DNA from: an uncultured Pelagibacteraceae bacterium | Lineage (GTDB): Bacteria > Pseudomonadota > Alphaproteobacteria > Pelagibacterales > Pelagibacteraceae | Assembly (NCBI GenBank): GCA_902580945.1 | Contig: CACHML010000005.1 | Location: 1-64,000 of the forward strand | DNA length: 64,000 nt | Direction of reading: 5' to 3' | In this document: positions 43,470-52,575 of the stretch, piece after piece | How the letters are laid out: each line of letters begins with the position of its first letter | Numbering within the stretch: position 1 is the stretch's first letter | Made by a program: the position numbers and the translations under genes | The notes under the pieces: generated by a model | Database searches by the model: none | What the model was told of the DNA's origin: nothing | What the model saw: the letters and a program-made list of their open reading frames with translations, nothing else

Positions 43470-45308
43470 GTGAGCTCTATTCTAGGAATTTCAGCTTTTT
43501 ATCATGACAGCGCAGCTTGTTTATTAATAAATGGAAAAATTACTGCAGCTGCACAAGAGGAAAGATTTACTAGAATAAAACATGACTCAAACTATCCGCA
43601 TAATGCTGTAGAGTTTGTTTTAAATTATGCAAATTTAAAATTGAGTGAAATTGATCAAATAATTTTTTTTGAAAAACCTTTTTTAAAATTTGAAAGATTA
43701 TTGGAAACATATGTTGCATTTGCACCAAAAGGTTTTTTTTCCTTTTCAAAAGCAATGCCTATTTGGATTAAAGAAAAACTATTTCAAAAAAATCTGCTTC
43801 AGAATAAATTAAAAAATCATGATGAGAATTATGATAAAAAAAAAGAAAATATCTATTTTTCAGACCATCATTTAAGTCACGCTGCAAGTGCTTTTTTTCC
43901 ATCTCCATTTAATGAAGCTGTTGTAATTACTGCTGATGGCGTAGGAGAATGGGCTACTACTACTGTTGCTGTTGGTAAAAATAATGACCTTGAGATAAAA
44001 AAAGAAATTCATTTTCCACATTCTCTTGGGCTTCTTTATTCAGCATTTACATATTACACAGGTTTTAAAGTAAATAGTGGTGAATATAAATTAATGGGAT
44101 TAGCTCCATATGGCAAACCAAATTATATAAATGATATTTTAAAAATAATTGATGTAAAAGAGGATGGAACTTTTAGACTTGATCAAAGTTATTTTAATTA
44201 CGCTACAGGATTGACTATGACGAATAAAAAATTTGAAAAATTATTTGGACAAAAACCAAGAGATCCGAAATTTGATAGATTAACTCAATTTCATATGGAT
44301 ATTGCATCATCAATCCAAAAATTAACTGAAGATATAATGTTAAAATTGGCCAGATCTGTGCAGAAAGAATATGGATTAAAAAATTTATGTCTTGCCGGAG
44401 GTGTTGCTTTGAACTGTGTAGCAAATGGGAAGATACTTAAAGAAAAAATTTTTGAAAATATTTGGGTTCAACCAGCTGCAGGTGACGCTGGAGGAGCTTT
44501 GGGCGCTGCTTTAGCTTTGTGGCATTTAGATCAAAACAATCCAAGAGTGGTTAATAAAAATGATGATATGTCTGGATCTTATTTAGGACCTGAATATTCT
44601 CAAGATGAAATTGAGAAAGAGTTGTCACGTATAGGTGCTGAATTTGAAACATTAAAGGAAGAAGAAATTATTAATAGGACATCTAAAGATTTATCCGAGG
44701 GTAATGCTGTTGGATGGTTTCAAGGTAGGATGGAATTTGGACCACGTGCTTTAGGAGGCAGATCAATATTAGGAGATCCAAGATCACCTAATATGCAAAA
44801 AAATTTAAATTTAAAAGTAAAATACAGAGAAAGCTTTAGACCATTTGCACCATCTATTTTATCCGATGATTTTAATAATTGGTTTGAGATGGATTCTGTT
44901 TCTCCCTATATGTTAATGGTTGCTAATGTAAGAAAAGAAAAATGCATTTTAATGTCAGAAGAAGATGAAAAATTGTTTGGTATTGAAAAACTTAACGTGA
45001 AAAGATCCTCTGTCCCAGCAATTACACACGTAGATTATTCAGCGAGAATACAAACAGTTCATAAAAACACAAATCCAAAATATTATAAATTGATTTCTAA
45101 ATTTAAAGAAATCACAGGATGTCCAATTTTAGTAAACACATCGTTTAACGTGAGGGGAGAACCAATAGTAAATACCCCAGAGGATGCATTTAATTGTTTT
45201 ATGGGAACAGATTTAGATAAACTGGTCATAGGTAATTGTTATTTAGATAAAAATAATCAAAATATAAATTTAAAAAAAAATTATTTAAATAAATTCGAGT
45301 TAGACTAA
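43470..45308 (+). CDS. O-carbamoyltransferase (NodU/CmcH/SxtI family)
   Basis: A 612-residue enzyme that moves a carbamoyl group from carbamoyl phosphate, via carbamoyl-AMP, to a hydroxyl of an unknown acceptor. N-terminal Kae1-like domain: ISAFYHDSAACLL, the metal-binding HHLSHAASAFFPSPF near residue 131 and GGVALNCVANGK near 311. C-terminal domain: GWFQGRMEFGPRALGGRSIL. The start is GTG, directly after the DUF5989 stop. It would act in cytoplasm on a small molecule or envelope sugar. It overlaps convergent SGNH hydrolase by four bases. Confidence 0.9.
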   Translation: MSSILGISAFYHDSAACLLINGKITAAAQEERFTRIKHDSNYPHNAVEFVLNYANLKLSEIDQIIFFEKPFLKFERLLETYVAFAPKGFFSFSKAMPIWIKEKLFQKNLLQNKLKNHDENYDKKKENIYFSDHHLSHAASAFFPSPFNEAVVITADGVGEWATTTVAVGKNNDLEIKKEIHFPHSLGLLYSAFTYYTGFKVNSGEYKLMGLAPYGKPNYINDILKIIDVKEDGTFRLDQSYFNYATGLTMTNKKFEKLFGQKPRDPKFDRLTQFHMDIASSIQKLTEDIMLKLARSVQKEYGLKNLCLAGGVALNCVANGKILKEKIFENIWVQPAAGDAGGALGAALALWHLDQNNPRVVNKNDDMSGSYLGPEYSQDEIEKELSRIGAEFETLKEEEIINRTSKDLSEGNAVGWFQGRMEFGPRALGGRSILGDPRSPNMQKNLNLKVKYRESFRPFAPSILSDDFNNWFEMDSVSPYMLMVANVRKEKCILMSEEDEKLFGIEKLNVKRSSVPAITHVDYSARIQTVHKNTNPKYYKLISKFKEITGCPILVNTSFNVRGEPIVNTPEDAFNCFMGTDLDKLVIGNCYLDKNNQNINLKKNYLNKFELD

Positions 45309-46432
45309 AATTCAATACTTTCAATTATTTTTTTACTAACTAATTTATTCCCCTTTATGTTCCAATGGATGTCACCATAAATAAAATTTTCAAATATAAA
45401 ATTTTTTAAATCCTCATTTTCTAAAAATACATCATAAATACTTAAAAAATTTATTTCATTTTCATTCGAAAATTTTCGCCAATAATTTTCGTGATAATTA
45501 TCTCCATAATAAATTTGTGTAGGCCACGGATAAACAATTAATGTTGATTTTATATTGTTATTTTTTAATAAATTAAATAGTTTTTCCAAGTAGATTTCTG
45601 ATTGTTTTAGACCTTTTTGAACTTTACTGAATTCCTCATCATTGAAAGTCCAAAATCCTCTGTCAATGTGGGTCATTTTATAAAACATAACATCATCTCT
45701 TTTCACATTTAAAAAGTTTTTTTTAAGTTCTACAGATGCTTTATATTTTAATTTCAAATAGTTTTTTGTGATCTCAGTCTTATCAGACAAGATACTAAAA
45801 AATCTAAACAAAACCGTGTTATCTCTTAAAAACCTTCCTAAAGAATAAAAAAGTTTTTTATGGATATGTTGTTTCTTTGCTACTTGAGCGGTCAATATCT
45901 CTCCTTGATCATTGAATTTAATAAATAACTCATCCATAATATCTGACAAATCTAAAAAAATAAGTGCTTTATCAAACTTATAACCTTTATCTAAATAGAA
46001 CTTAGTTTTTTTATAATAAATACTTGGTGAATAAGATCCTACTGCAGAATTTAAGATCTCATATTTTTCGCCTAAAAAAACATCCAAGTTGCCTGCCACT
46101 GTATCTTCATAATTTAATCCAGAACCTTCAATAAATGAGTCACCAATTAATAATAGTCTTTTTTGTTTTTTGTTATCTTTTTTGATTAATCGAATTTCTT
46201 TATCTCTGAAACCAAGTGAATTTGTAATTAATTTTGTTTTTAATACCCCACCCCATTTTTCCATTTTGTTAATATTTGGTAGTATCTTGTGATGATAGTC
46301 ACTCGATGATGTTCTCCACCATATATCGTCTTGGTTAGAATTAATCCAGTATTGTGTATTTTTAAAAAGAATTGCAGTAAATATAAAATCTAAAATAATC
46401 AAAATAGAGAAAATTTTAAATATCTTTTTCAT
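45305..46432 (-). CDS. membrane-anchored SGNH/GDSL hydrolase
   Basis: A 375-residue protein with an N-terminal membrane helix (about 5-24), then a periplasmic SGNH domain: block I LLLIGDSFIEGSG near residue 97 and the Asp-x-x-His pair in GDIHWNIKGN at the C-terminus. Genes of this type commonly stand next to SxtJ/DUF5989/carbamoyltransferase sets in bacterial genomes; here it is convergent with them. It may remove or transfer an acyl group on an exported molecule. The reaction is not evident from sequence. Confidence 0.8.
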   Translation of the reverse strand: MKKIFKIFSILIILDFIFTAILFKNTQYWINSNQDDIWWRTSSSDYHHKILPNINKMEKWGGVLKTKLITNSLGFRDKEIRLIKKDNKKQKRLLLIGDSFIEGSGLNYEDTVAGNLDVFLGEKYEILNSAVGSYSPSIYYKKTKFYLDKGYKFDKALIFLDLSDIMDELFIKFNDQGEILTAQVAKKQHIHKKLFYSLGRFLRDNTVLFRFFSILSDKTEITKNYLKLKYKASVELKKNFLNVKRDDVMFYKMTHIDRGFWTFNDEEFSKVQKGLKQSEIYLEKLFNLLKNNNIKSTLIVYPWPTQIYYGDNYHENYWRKFSNENEINFLSIYDVFLENEDLKNFIFENFIYGDIHWNIKGNKLVSKKIIESIEF

Positions 46433-46501
46433 AAAGCAAATTTTTTAATTATTAACTTTTTTCTAAAACATAGGTATACTACCAGATCAATAAACTTCTT
46501 G

Positions 46502-46699
46502 ATGTACAAAAATTATAAAATATGGTTATTTTTTGGTGTAGCAGCAATATTTCTTTACTTAAGCGTAGGAAAATATGAGGAATTCAGCATTAAAAAATCT
46601 ATTTCTGCCTGTGTTATTGCAAAAAGTAAATTAAAAAAAGACATGAGCCCTCAGGAGGCTAGAAAAGTTTGTGAAGTGGAAATTAAACAAAACAAGTGA
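46502..46699 (+). CDS. small single-span protein of unknown function
   Basis: A 65-residue protein with an N-terminal hydrophobic helix (about 6-20) and a charged outer part with two Cys (SACVIAKSKLKKDMSPQEAR and KVCEVE), which could form a disulfide in the periplasm. I use the ATG at 46502 rather than the TTG one codon earlier. Its stop overlaps the GTG start of the next gene by three bases, so it is translated with it. Confidence 0.65.
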   Translation: MYKNYKIWLFFGVAAIFLYLSVGKYEEFSIKKSISACVIAKSKLKKDMSPQEARKVCEVEIKQNK

Positions 46700-47625
46700 G
46701 ATTTTTTTTTTATATATTTATATTAATCATATTTTTTTGTAATTTTTCTCTTTCTGATACAAGATTGGAAAAAGATTTAAAAAAACTCTCGAAATATAAT
46801 TTTTTTGTTGATAGCTTAGGAAATCGATACGAATTAGATCAAAATATTGATAAAGATAAAACAATAATCTTAATTTATAGTCATGGAAGTGGGGGTTCAG
46901 AAAGAAAATTACAAAAATGTAATAAATCCTGGTGGCAAATTCCTCCAACCGTTTATCAATTGAATGGATTAAAAATTAAAGATTACACAATAAAAACTTA
47001 TCAACTGTGCAAAGGTGCAAGAGGATTCTCACAAAAAGATGGAGATTTATTCTGGAATACTTATGACAAAAATAACCAAGATGTAAACAGTGTTTTAGAT
47101 CTCAAGGATGAAAATGGGGTATTATTAATTCAAAAATGGGAAGGGCCAATACAAGAAAAAGTTATAAAATTGAAGGTTGATGAATTTAAAGAGAATGGTT
47201 TTAATAATATTGTTCTTTCAGGGCATTCAGCTGGTGGATGGGATTCTCTTGTTTTAAAATCAAATTTCCCATCGGAAATTGACGGTGTAATAGCATTCCA
47301 TCCTGCAAGATCTGGTAAATTTGCTAATACAAAGAAACCTGACAAAGGTTGGATAAATTGGAGAAATTATAAAATATCAATGATTAAAGTAGAAAAATTA
47401 GAAAATGTTTTAGTTTTTAGTCATGAAAAAGATAAATATGAAAATCCTGAAACATCTAAATTTTTATCTGATTCTGAAAATGTAACGTTTGTGGATGTAA
47501 GCGATACCAATTGTAAAAAAAAATTAAAAACTGGTGGATGGCATGGAATAACTCTTACAAAGTGTTTTGCAAATAAAGACCCAAGAAGCAAAGAAATAGT
47601 CAAATATTTAGAAAAATTGTTTTAA
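46696..47625 (+). CDS. exported alpha/beta hydrolase
   Basis: A 309-residue protein starting with GTG and a signal peptide (about 1-20, cleavage near SLS-D). The alpha/beta hydrolase fold is shown by ILIYSHGSGGSERK (oxyanion region) near residue 57, the nucleophile elbow SGHSAGGWDS near 176, and a likely catalytic His in GGWHGITLTKC. Several Cys suggest disulfides. It is secreted or periplasmic; substrate unknown. It overlaps the end of the convergent TRAP permease gene by four bases. Confidence 0.75.
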   Translation: MRFFFYIFILIIFFCNFSLSDTRLEKDLKKLSKYNFFVDSLGNRYELDQNIDKDKTIILIYSHGSGGSERKLQKCNKSWWQIPPTVYQLNGLKIKDYTIKTYQLCKGARGFSQKDGDLFWNTYDKNNQDVNSVLDLKDENGVLLIQKWEGPIQEKVIKLKVDEFKENGFNNIVLSGHSAGGWDSLVLKSNFPSEIDGVIAFHPARSGKFANTKKPDKGWINWRNYKISMIKVEKLENVLVFSHEKDKYENPETSKFLSDSENVTFVDVSDTNCKKKLKTGGWHGITLTKCFANKDPRSKEIVKYLEKLF

Positions 47626-48887
47626 ATTAAACTTGGCAACCAAGTAGAAAATATAGGAAATAAGATCATCAGTATTCCATAAATAATTCCAACAATTGTA
47701 AATAATGGAACCTCTTTAAATGCATTAGCAGGATTTTCTTTTATAACTCCAGCAGCAGTGTATATACCAACACACACTGGCGGGGTGATCATTCCTATTC
47801 CAGCAAAAGCAACAAATACTACATAGAGATGCAATAAACTTTGATCAAAAGACAATGTTAATGCAGCAAATATTGGAACAGTTAAATAAAATACTGGAAC
47901 TATTTCAATAAAAGTTCCCAGTATCAAACATATTGTACCCAACATTATCCAGAATAAATTTACACTTACACCCATATCTGTAAAGTACGTTATAATTTTT
48001 TGAGGTGCTTGTGTATAAGTTAGCACGACACTTAAAAAAGTAGCTGTCGCAATGATAGAAAATATAACAGCGGTTATAATTGCTGTATCTTTCAAGCAAC
48101 TTAATAAAGATGAAAAAGTTAATTCTCTATAAATTAAAAAACCTATGGTTACTGCATAAACTCCTGCTATTGCCGCTGACTCTGATGGAGTTAAAAAACC
48201 TGCATATATCCCACCCAGAATTATAATTGGAGTTATTAAAGCTGGTAATGCAGCAACAAAAGAACTAAATCTTTCTTTAATAGTTGCTTTTCTATCTGTT
48301 CTTATGTGTCTGCATTTAAATAGAACTAATAAAACCATTAAAATTAAAAGAATAATTCCTGGTATTACTCCAGCAGCAAATGTTTTTGAGACCGGGACAT
48401 ATGTAAGTGCACTAAATAAAATTGCTGCATTTGATGGTGGAATTAAAGCCTCTAGTAATGCAGCCGATGCGGCTAGAACAACCACAAATGGAGTAGGGTA
48501 GCCTTGCTCGATCATTTTAGGCATCATAATTGTTCCTACTGCAGTAATTGCAGCTAAAATAGATCCACAGAATGCTGCAAAGAAACCCATTGCAATGACC
48601 ATCGCAACTCCAAGGCCTCCTGGCCAATGACCGACCAATGTAGTTGCAAATTTTACGAGTCTTAGCGCTGCACCTCCCTTAAGCATAGCCATTCCACTGA
48701 ATATAAATAGTGGAACAGCTATAAGCACATGTTTTGTTAAAGCACCAAATGAAACTTGTATCAAAACAGACCATGGAAGATTAAGTCCACTAATAGCCGC
48801 TATAGAACTACCTAATCCAAAAACTAAAAAAATTGGGACTGAAAGGACTAAAGTGACCAAAGATAATATTGATGCAATGCCAAACAT
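47622..48887 (-). CDS. TRAP transporter large permease (DctM)
   Basis: A 421-residue membrane protein with about 11-12 helices, the ion-coupled channel of a TRAP importer. Typical blocks are GAAIRLVKFATTLVGHWPGGL-like text near residue 72, GFFAAFCGSILAAITAVGTIM and the LIPPSNAAILFSALTYV region near 150; its end has ITPPVCVGIYTAAGV. It abuts the small permease gene with no gap and forms the operon dctP-dctQ-dctM. The substrate is likely an organic acid but cannot be read. Confidence 0.92.
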   Translation of the reverse strand: MFGIASILSLVTLVLSVPIFLVFGLGSSIAAISGLNLPWSVLIQVSFGALTKHVLIAVPLFIFSGMAMLKGGAALRLVKFATTLVGHWPGGLGVAMVIAMGFFAAFCGSILAAITAVGTIMMPKMIEQGYPTPFVVVLAASAALLEALIPPSNAAILFSALTYVPVSKTFAAGVIPGIILLILMVLLVLFKCRHIRTDRKATIKERFSSFVAALPALITPIIILGGIYAGFLTPSESAAIAGVYAVTIGFLIYRELTFSSLLSCLKDTAIITAVIFSIIATATFLSVVLTYTQAPQKIITYFTDMGVSVNLFWIMLGTICLILGTFIEIVPVFYLTVPIFAALTLSFDQSLLHLYVVFVAFAGIGMITPPVCVGIYTAAGVIKENPANAFKEVPLFTIVGIIYGILMILFPIFSTWLPSLI

Positions 48888-49379
48888 TTAAATTTTTCTT
48901 AAATTATTTATATTATCAATTAACATTTCTAATGAGGTCAGAGCTAAAATTAAAAATCCAACAGGGAATGCTAAAAACATCCACCAAATAGGAATGCTAA
49001 TTTCAATTTCCATAACTTGACCTAAATTGAAATACATTATTGTTGCATCAAGACCTGCTTTAAAAAATATGCAAGCTGACACAAGAGCAACAAAGTTTAC
49101 AACTAAATGTAAAATTTCTTTATTTTTATTTGATAATAAAGGAGTTAAAAAATCGACTTTAATGTGTTGTCCTTTTTTCAATAAAGGTCCTAGCAATGGA
49201 AACACTAACCAACTAACCAAAACTGGTGGTAATTCTATAAACCATGCAAATCCAGTTCCAGTAATGAATCTTGTGGTAGCGCTTAAGAATAGAGCAGCAA
49301 CCATTATAAATATAATTAACATTGCGAGAGTTAAAGAAGCCGAAGCTAAATAGTTATTAACTGCTCGCAATGCTTTCAT
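48888..49379 (-). CDS. TRAP transporter small permease (DctQ)
   Basis: A 163-residue, four-helix protein typical of DctQ, with the TRFITGTGFAWFIELPPVLVSW block after the first helix and IPIWWMFLAFPVGFLILAL near the end. It pairs with the large permease, whose ATG follows its stop directly. The binding-protein gene lies 26 bases upstream in the same operon. Confidence 0.9.
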   Translation of the reverse strand: MKALRAVNNYLASASLTLAMLIIFIMVAALFLSATTRFITGTGFAWFIELPPVLVSWLVFPLLGPLLKKGQHIKVDFLTPLLSNKNKEILHLVVNFVALVSACIFFKAGLDATIMYFNLGQVMEIEISIPIWWMFLAFPVGFLILALTSLEMLIDNINNLRKI

Positions 49380-49405
49380 TTGTAAGACTAAGCAAATAAC
49401 TTATT

Positions 49406-50422
49406 TTAGTTATTTTTCGCGTACTCTTGAGCTGCTTTTAAAGCATCAGCATCAATCATTTTTGCCATGGCAGGCATAACTTTATCTTTCATTAACTTAT
49501 CAAATTTTGCTTTCTCAGCTCCTGAAAGAGTTGTTACTATACCACCTCTGTCTTGAAATTCTTTAAGAACAGTCTCACCATGATCCATAATTCTGTCTGT
49601 TGAGAGTGTTCCCACTTCTTTACCAACATCCATGATTATTTTTTGTAAATCAGCAGGCAAACTATTAAACCAGGTTGAATTAGCCATTATGTATGCATCT
49701 GCATAATATTGATAAGGTTTTTGAGCGTACTTTAAAAATTCCCACCAACTATATGCTTTTATACTTCCTGGAGGGCTATTTATTGTATCAATCATTCCAG
49801 ACTGTAAAGCGTTGTATACTTCACCCGTTTTTAAAGATACACGATTTGCACCAAGCGCATCCCACATAGGCTCTTCACTTTTAAGCAATCTTCTAGCTTT
49901 CAAGCCTTTCATTGCATCAATGCCAGTTAACTCTCTTGCACTAGAAATTGACATTACAGGTCCGACAGGGTTGTACATAACTAGAGTTGAATTAGTTTTT
50001 TTAGTTAATTCTCCCCAAATTTCTTTTCCTTTAGGAGAATTCTGAAAAAATCCTCTTTGTTGTTCCCAAGAATTAAATAGGCCCGGAAAAGATGCTACAT
50101 TAAAGTTTTTATTTATTGGTGGAAAACTTACTACACCAACAATTCCCCCTAACTCAACTGCACCTGAAGTTACAGCACCCATGACTTCTCTAATTCCAAA
50201 AAGTTGCTTAGATGGATAAACCTCAATTTTTAATTTTCCATTTGCTCTTTTATTAACTTCATCAGCAAAAATTTGAGCATGTTTTGCACTATGGTGTTTT
50301 GGACTCCAGTGTACTGAAAGCCTACCTACTATTTCTGCAAATGCTGCTGTAGAAGATGCTAAAAATGAAACAACTAACAAAAAGCTTACAAAAGCTTTAT
50401 AAATTGATTTTAATTTGATCAT
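49406..50422 (-). CDS. TRAP transporter substrate-binding protein (DctP)
   Basis: A 338-residue periplasmic protein with signal peptide (1-29, cleavage near AFA-E). DctP features: HHSAKHAQIFADEVNKRANGKLKIEVYPSKQLFG, the ligand-carboxylate Arg in KGLKARRL, and the ALQSGMIDTINSPPGSI segment near residue 205. The first gene of its TRAP operon, with GAGAGGAAAT before the ATG. The conserved Arg favours a carboxylate-containing ligand. Confidence 0.92.
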   Translation of the reverse strand: MIKLKSIYKAFVSFLLVVSFLASSTAAFAEIVGRLSVHWSPKHHSAKHAQIFADEVNKRANGKLKIEVYPSKQLFGIREVMGAVTSGAVELGGIVGVVSFPPINKNFNVASFPGLFNSWEQQRGFFQNSPKGKEIWGELTKKTNSTLVMYNPVGPVMSISSARELTGIDAMKGLKARRLLKSEEPMWDALGANRVSLKTGEVYNALQSGMIDTINSPPGSIKAYSWWEFLKYAQKPYQYYADAYIMANSTWFNSLPADLQKIIMDVGKEVGTLSTDRIMDHGETVLKEFQDRGGIVTTLSGAEKAKFDKLMKDKVMPAMAKMIDADALKAAQEYAKNN

Positions 50423-50552
50423 TTATTTCCTCTCTCTATATATTTTAATAAGACTATTTTATTAGTTGAGAAGGATAAGACAATCTAAAATTATTCTATT
50501 ATCAATTGAATAAGTAATATTATTGAATTAAATTAGAATTATAACTAAATAT

Positions 50553-50735
50553 ATGAATCCAACAGATATATTATTAAGTATTGCAATTGTAGGAATATAC
50601 ACACTCATTTATGTATATTTAAAATCAAAATATGATGACAAACAAATGATAATCAAGCTGTTTGTTTTAGGCTTTGTTTACGCAACAATAATCACAGGCA
50701 TACTTTATTATTTGATAAAATTTATAGCCTCTTAA
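50553..50735 (+). CDS. small two-helix membrane protein
   Basis: A 60-residue protein with two hydrophobic segments (about 3-22 and 32-57) joined by a charged loop KSKYDDKQMI. No family recognised. It lies divergent from the TRAP operon and six bases before the glutathione transferase-like gene, so it may be cotranscribed with the latter. Confidence 0.55.
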   Translation: MNPTDILLSIAIVGIYTLIYVYLKSKYDDKQMIIKLFVLGFVYATIITGILYYLIKFIAS

Positions 50736-50741
50736 ATTTTA

Positions 50742-51428
50742 ATGAAACACAAATTGGAATTAATATATTTTAAAATGAGGGCTTTGGCTGAAGCTCCACG
50801 TATGCTTTTTCATTATACAGGTATTGAATATGAGGATCTTATGTCGTGGGATTATTATGATAAAGAATGGTCTGAAGTAAAACCTAATATTCCATTTAAA
50901 CAATTGCCAATGTTAATTATAGATAAGAAACACAAGCTTTGTCAAAGTATGGCAATTATGACATTTATAGAAAATCTAGCAGGAATTAACATTACCGATC
51001 CAATACTAAATGCTAAAGCAAATGCTATTATGCAAAGTTCTCAGGAGCTTTTTATGCCGCTAAATCCAACAGTAAATTTTGCAAAAGGAGAGAAATTTAT
51101 TAAAAAAAAAGATGACATGATGCCATTTTTATTATCAAGATTTGAGGATCTAGAAAAAGTCTTGAAGGAGAATAACAAAAAATTTTTTATTTTTGATGAG
51201 CCAAGGGCATGTGATTTTGTAACATTTCATCATTTAGATCTTTCAAAGTTATTAGATCCAACTATTATAAAAAAATTTCCAAGATTAGATAAATTTCTTG
51301 AGGATGTAATGTTAATTAACAGTGTTAAATCTTATTTAGATAATCGACCTAAGCTGATAGACGTAAGTATTGAGCCAAAATTAATTATTGATGGTGTGCC
51401 ACACCCAACTGGTGTTAAAAAAACCTAA
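50742..51428 (+). CDS. glutathione S-transferase-like protein
   Basis: A 228-residue protein of the GST fold similar to sigma-type enzymes. The N-terminal thioredoxin-like half has LELIYFKMRALAEAPRMLFHYTGIEYED with the Tyr that activates glutathione, PFKQLPMLIIDKK with the cis-Pro and the gamma-glutamyl binding QSMAIMTFIEN. The C-terminal half is helical with an N-capping region PRACDFVTFHHLD. The reaction may be conjugation, peroxide reduction or isomerisation. Confidence 0.85.
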   Translation: MKHKLELIYFKMRALAEAPRMLFHYTGIEYEDLMSWDYYDKEWSEVKPNIPFKQLPMLIIDKKHKLCQSMAIMTFIENLAGINITDPILNAKANAIMQSSQELFMPLNPTVNFAKGEKFIKKKDDMMPFLLSRFEDLEKVLKENNKKFFIFDEPRACDFVTFHHLDLSKLLDPTIIKKFPRLDKFLEDVMLINSVKSYLDNRPKLIDVSIEPKLIIDGVPHPTGVKKT

Positions 51429-51456
51429 TTAAAGTTTAAGATTAAATTTTTTTTAT

Positions 51457-51933
51457 TTACCCAGTGTAAGGCAACACTCTTATAGTTTTTCCGTATATTA
51501 TTACTACACGTTCACCATTATCAATTTTGATATCATCTCCTTGAACGATAGCCACATCTTTATCAGCTCCATCAACATTTATTATATATTGGTATCCTTG
51601 ATGATTACCAAACATAGCTTCTGTGACATAGCCTAACGCAGCGCCACCAATTGTTGCATAAACAATTGCAATTTCCTCACATTTTGCACCAGCTATTAAT
51701 TTTTTTCCATCATCACATATTTGAGTTCCAAGGAGACCACCAATCATTGCACCTGTTGATGCACCAATTAGACTGCCTTCACCTTTAACTTTTACAGGCA
51801 ATGATGAAACTATATTTCCATATTGAATATTTTTAACTTTTTGAGCATCTGACCTTTTAACTGATGACGGGTTTGTGGTGTTACATGCAGTTAAAATAAA
51901 AAAAAATAAAACAAAAATAGATTTGATTTTCAT
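51457..51933 (-). CDS. lipoprotein with glycine-zipper repeat
   Basis: A 158-residue lipoprotein: lipobox LTAC at residues 14-17 after a hydrophobic signal. The centre has a small-residue repeat SLIGASTGAMIGGLLGTQ, then CEEIAIVYATIGGAALGYV, the glycine-zipper pattern of the SlyB/Rick 17-kDa family of outer-membrane lipoproteins. The C-terminal third is a beta-rich domain with YIINVDGADKDVAIVQGDD. Role in envelope integrity is likely. Confidence 0.82.
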   Translation of the reverse strand: MKIKSIFVLFFFILTACNTTNPSSVKRSDAQKVKNIQYGNIVSSLPVKVKGEGSLIGASTGAMIGGLLGTQICDDGKKLIAGAKCEEIAIVYATIGGAALGYVTEAMFGNHQGYQYIINVDGADKDVAIVQGDDIKIDNGERVVIIYGKTIRVLPYTG

Positions 51934-52003
51934 ATTTAAAATTTAAATGTAAAATTTGCCATAATTAGGGCACGTTGAAAAAAGTATTTTAATCAAAACT
52001 TGT

Positions 52004-52031
52004 TTGCAACAAAAAATAAAAGTAGTATAAG
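52004..52031 (+). promoter_or_regulatory. probable promoter of tRNA-Met
   Basis: TTGCAA (52004-52009) and TATAAG (52026-52031) are 16 bases apart, and the -10 box ends 15 bases before the tRNA's first base. This spacing suits a sigma-70 promoter with a short 5' leader. Confidence 0.5.
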
Positions 52032-52046
52032 TCATCAATTATTTAA

Positions 52047-52123
52047 GGCGGGGTAGCTCAGTTGGTTAGAGCGCGGGACTCATAAGCCCGAGGTCAGTGG
52101 TTCGATCCCACTTCCCGCTACCA
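52047..52123 (+). tRNA. tRNA-Met (CAT), elongator type
   Basis: A complete 77-base cloverleaf with encoded CCA. Acceptor stem GGCGGGG with TCCCGCT (G-U pairs at both ends), D-arm TAGCTCAGTTGGTTAGAGC, anticodon loop CTCATAA with CAT at 52081-52083, T-arm AGTGGTTCGATCCCACT and discriminator A. The initiator tRNA hallmark of an unpaired C1-A72 is absent. tRNA-Ile with lysidine (also CAT) cannot be fully excluded. The anticodon stem's last pair is A-G, a mismatch. Confidence 0.93.
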
Positions 52124-52126
52124 AAG

Positions 52127-52561
52127 TTATTCAAACTTTTTTAAAAAACTTGGATCGATATAATTTACCCAATTTTCAATTGACATTTTAACTTTTTCAT
52201 CTTCCATAAGAGATAACATCGCCACTTCACCCAATAATTCAAAAGCATTAGCGAATGCTTCTAAACCTTCATAATTAAGAATATCTTTTGTTTCTCTGAA
52301 ACAAACTGTTCCTAAAATATATTGCATATAATCAGCTACAGCGATTTCATAATTTTTAAATTTGTCGTTGTTAATTTGAAATTCAGTGTTAAGCGCTGAA
52401 TGTTGAGCTATTACTGAAAAAACCCACCTGACCAGAACAATTTTATCTCGGTCTGTAGTTTTTTGAATTAGACAATTTGCAAATTTATCTGAATATTGTC
52501 CAGCAATTGAGTTAGTGTGAAAAATTAAAAAAAAAGTTGTAACTAATAAGATTTTCTTCAT
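52127..52561 (-). CDS. secreted protein of unknown function
   Basis: A 144-residue protein with signal peptide (1-20, cleavage near SIA-G). The mature part is helical and carries two Cys (FANCLIQKTTDRDK near 30 and LGTVCFRETKD near 88) that may form a disulfide. I recognise no domain. Its stop is three bases from the end of the tRNA gene on the opposite strand. It lies 14 bases after apt on the same strand, so it is probably on the apt transcript. Confidence 0.65.
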   Translation of the reverse strand: MKKILLVTTFFLIFHTNSIAGQYSDKFANCLIQKTTDRDKIVLVRWVFSVIAQHSALNTEFQINNDKFKNYEIAVADYMQYILGTVCFRETKDILNYEGLEAFANAFELLGEVAMLSLMEDEKVKMSIENWVNYIDPSFLKKFE

Positions 52562-52575
52562 TTCTAGATTATCTA

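Noticed and set aside
42927-45308. Saxitoxin or other toxin biosynthesis cluster
   Set aside because: Only the carbamoylation trio is shared; no polyketide, amidinotransferase or other core saxitoxin genes are nearby.
52047-52123. Initiator tRNA-fMet
   Set aside because: The first acceptor pair is G-U, not the unpaired C-A of initiators, and the anticodon stem lacks the three stacked G-C pairs next to the loop.
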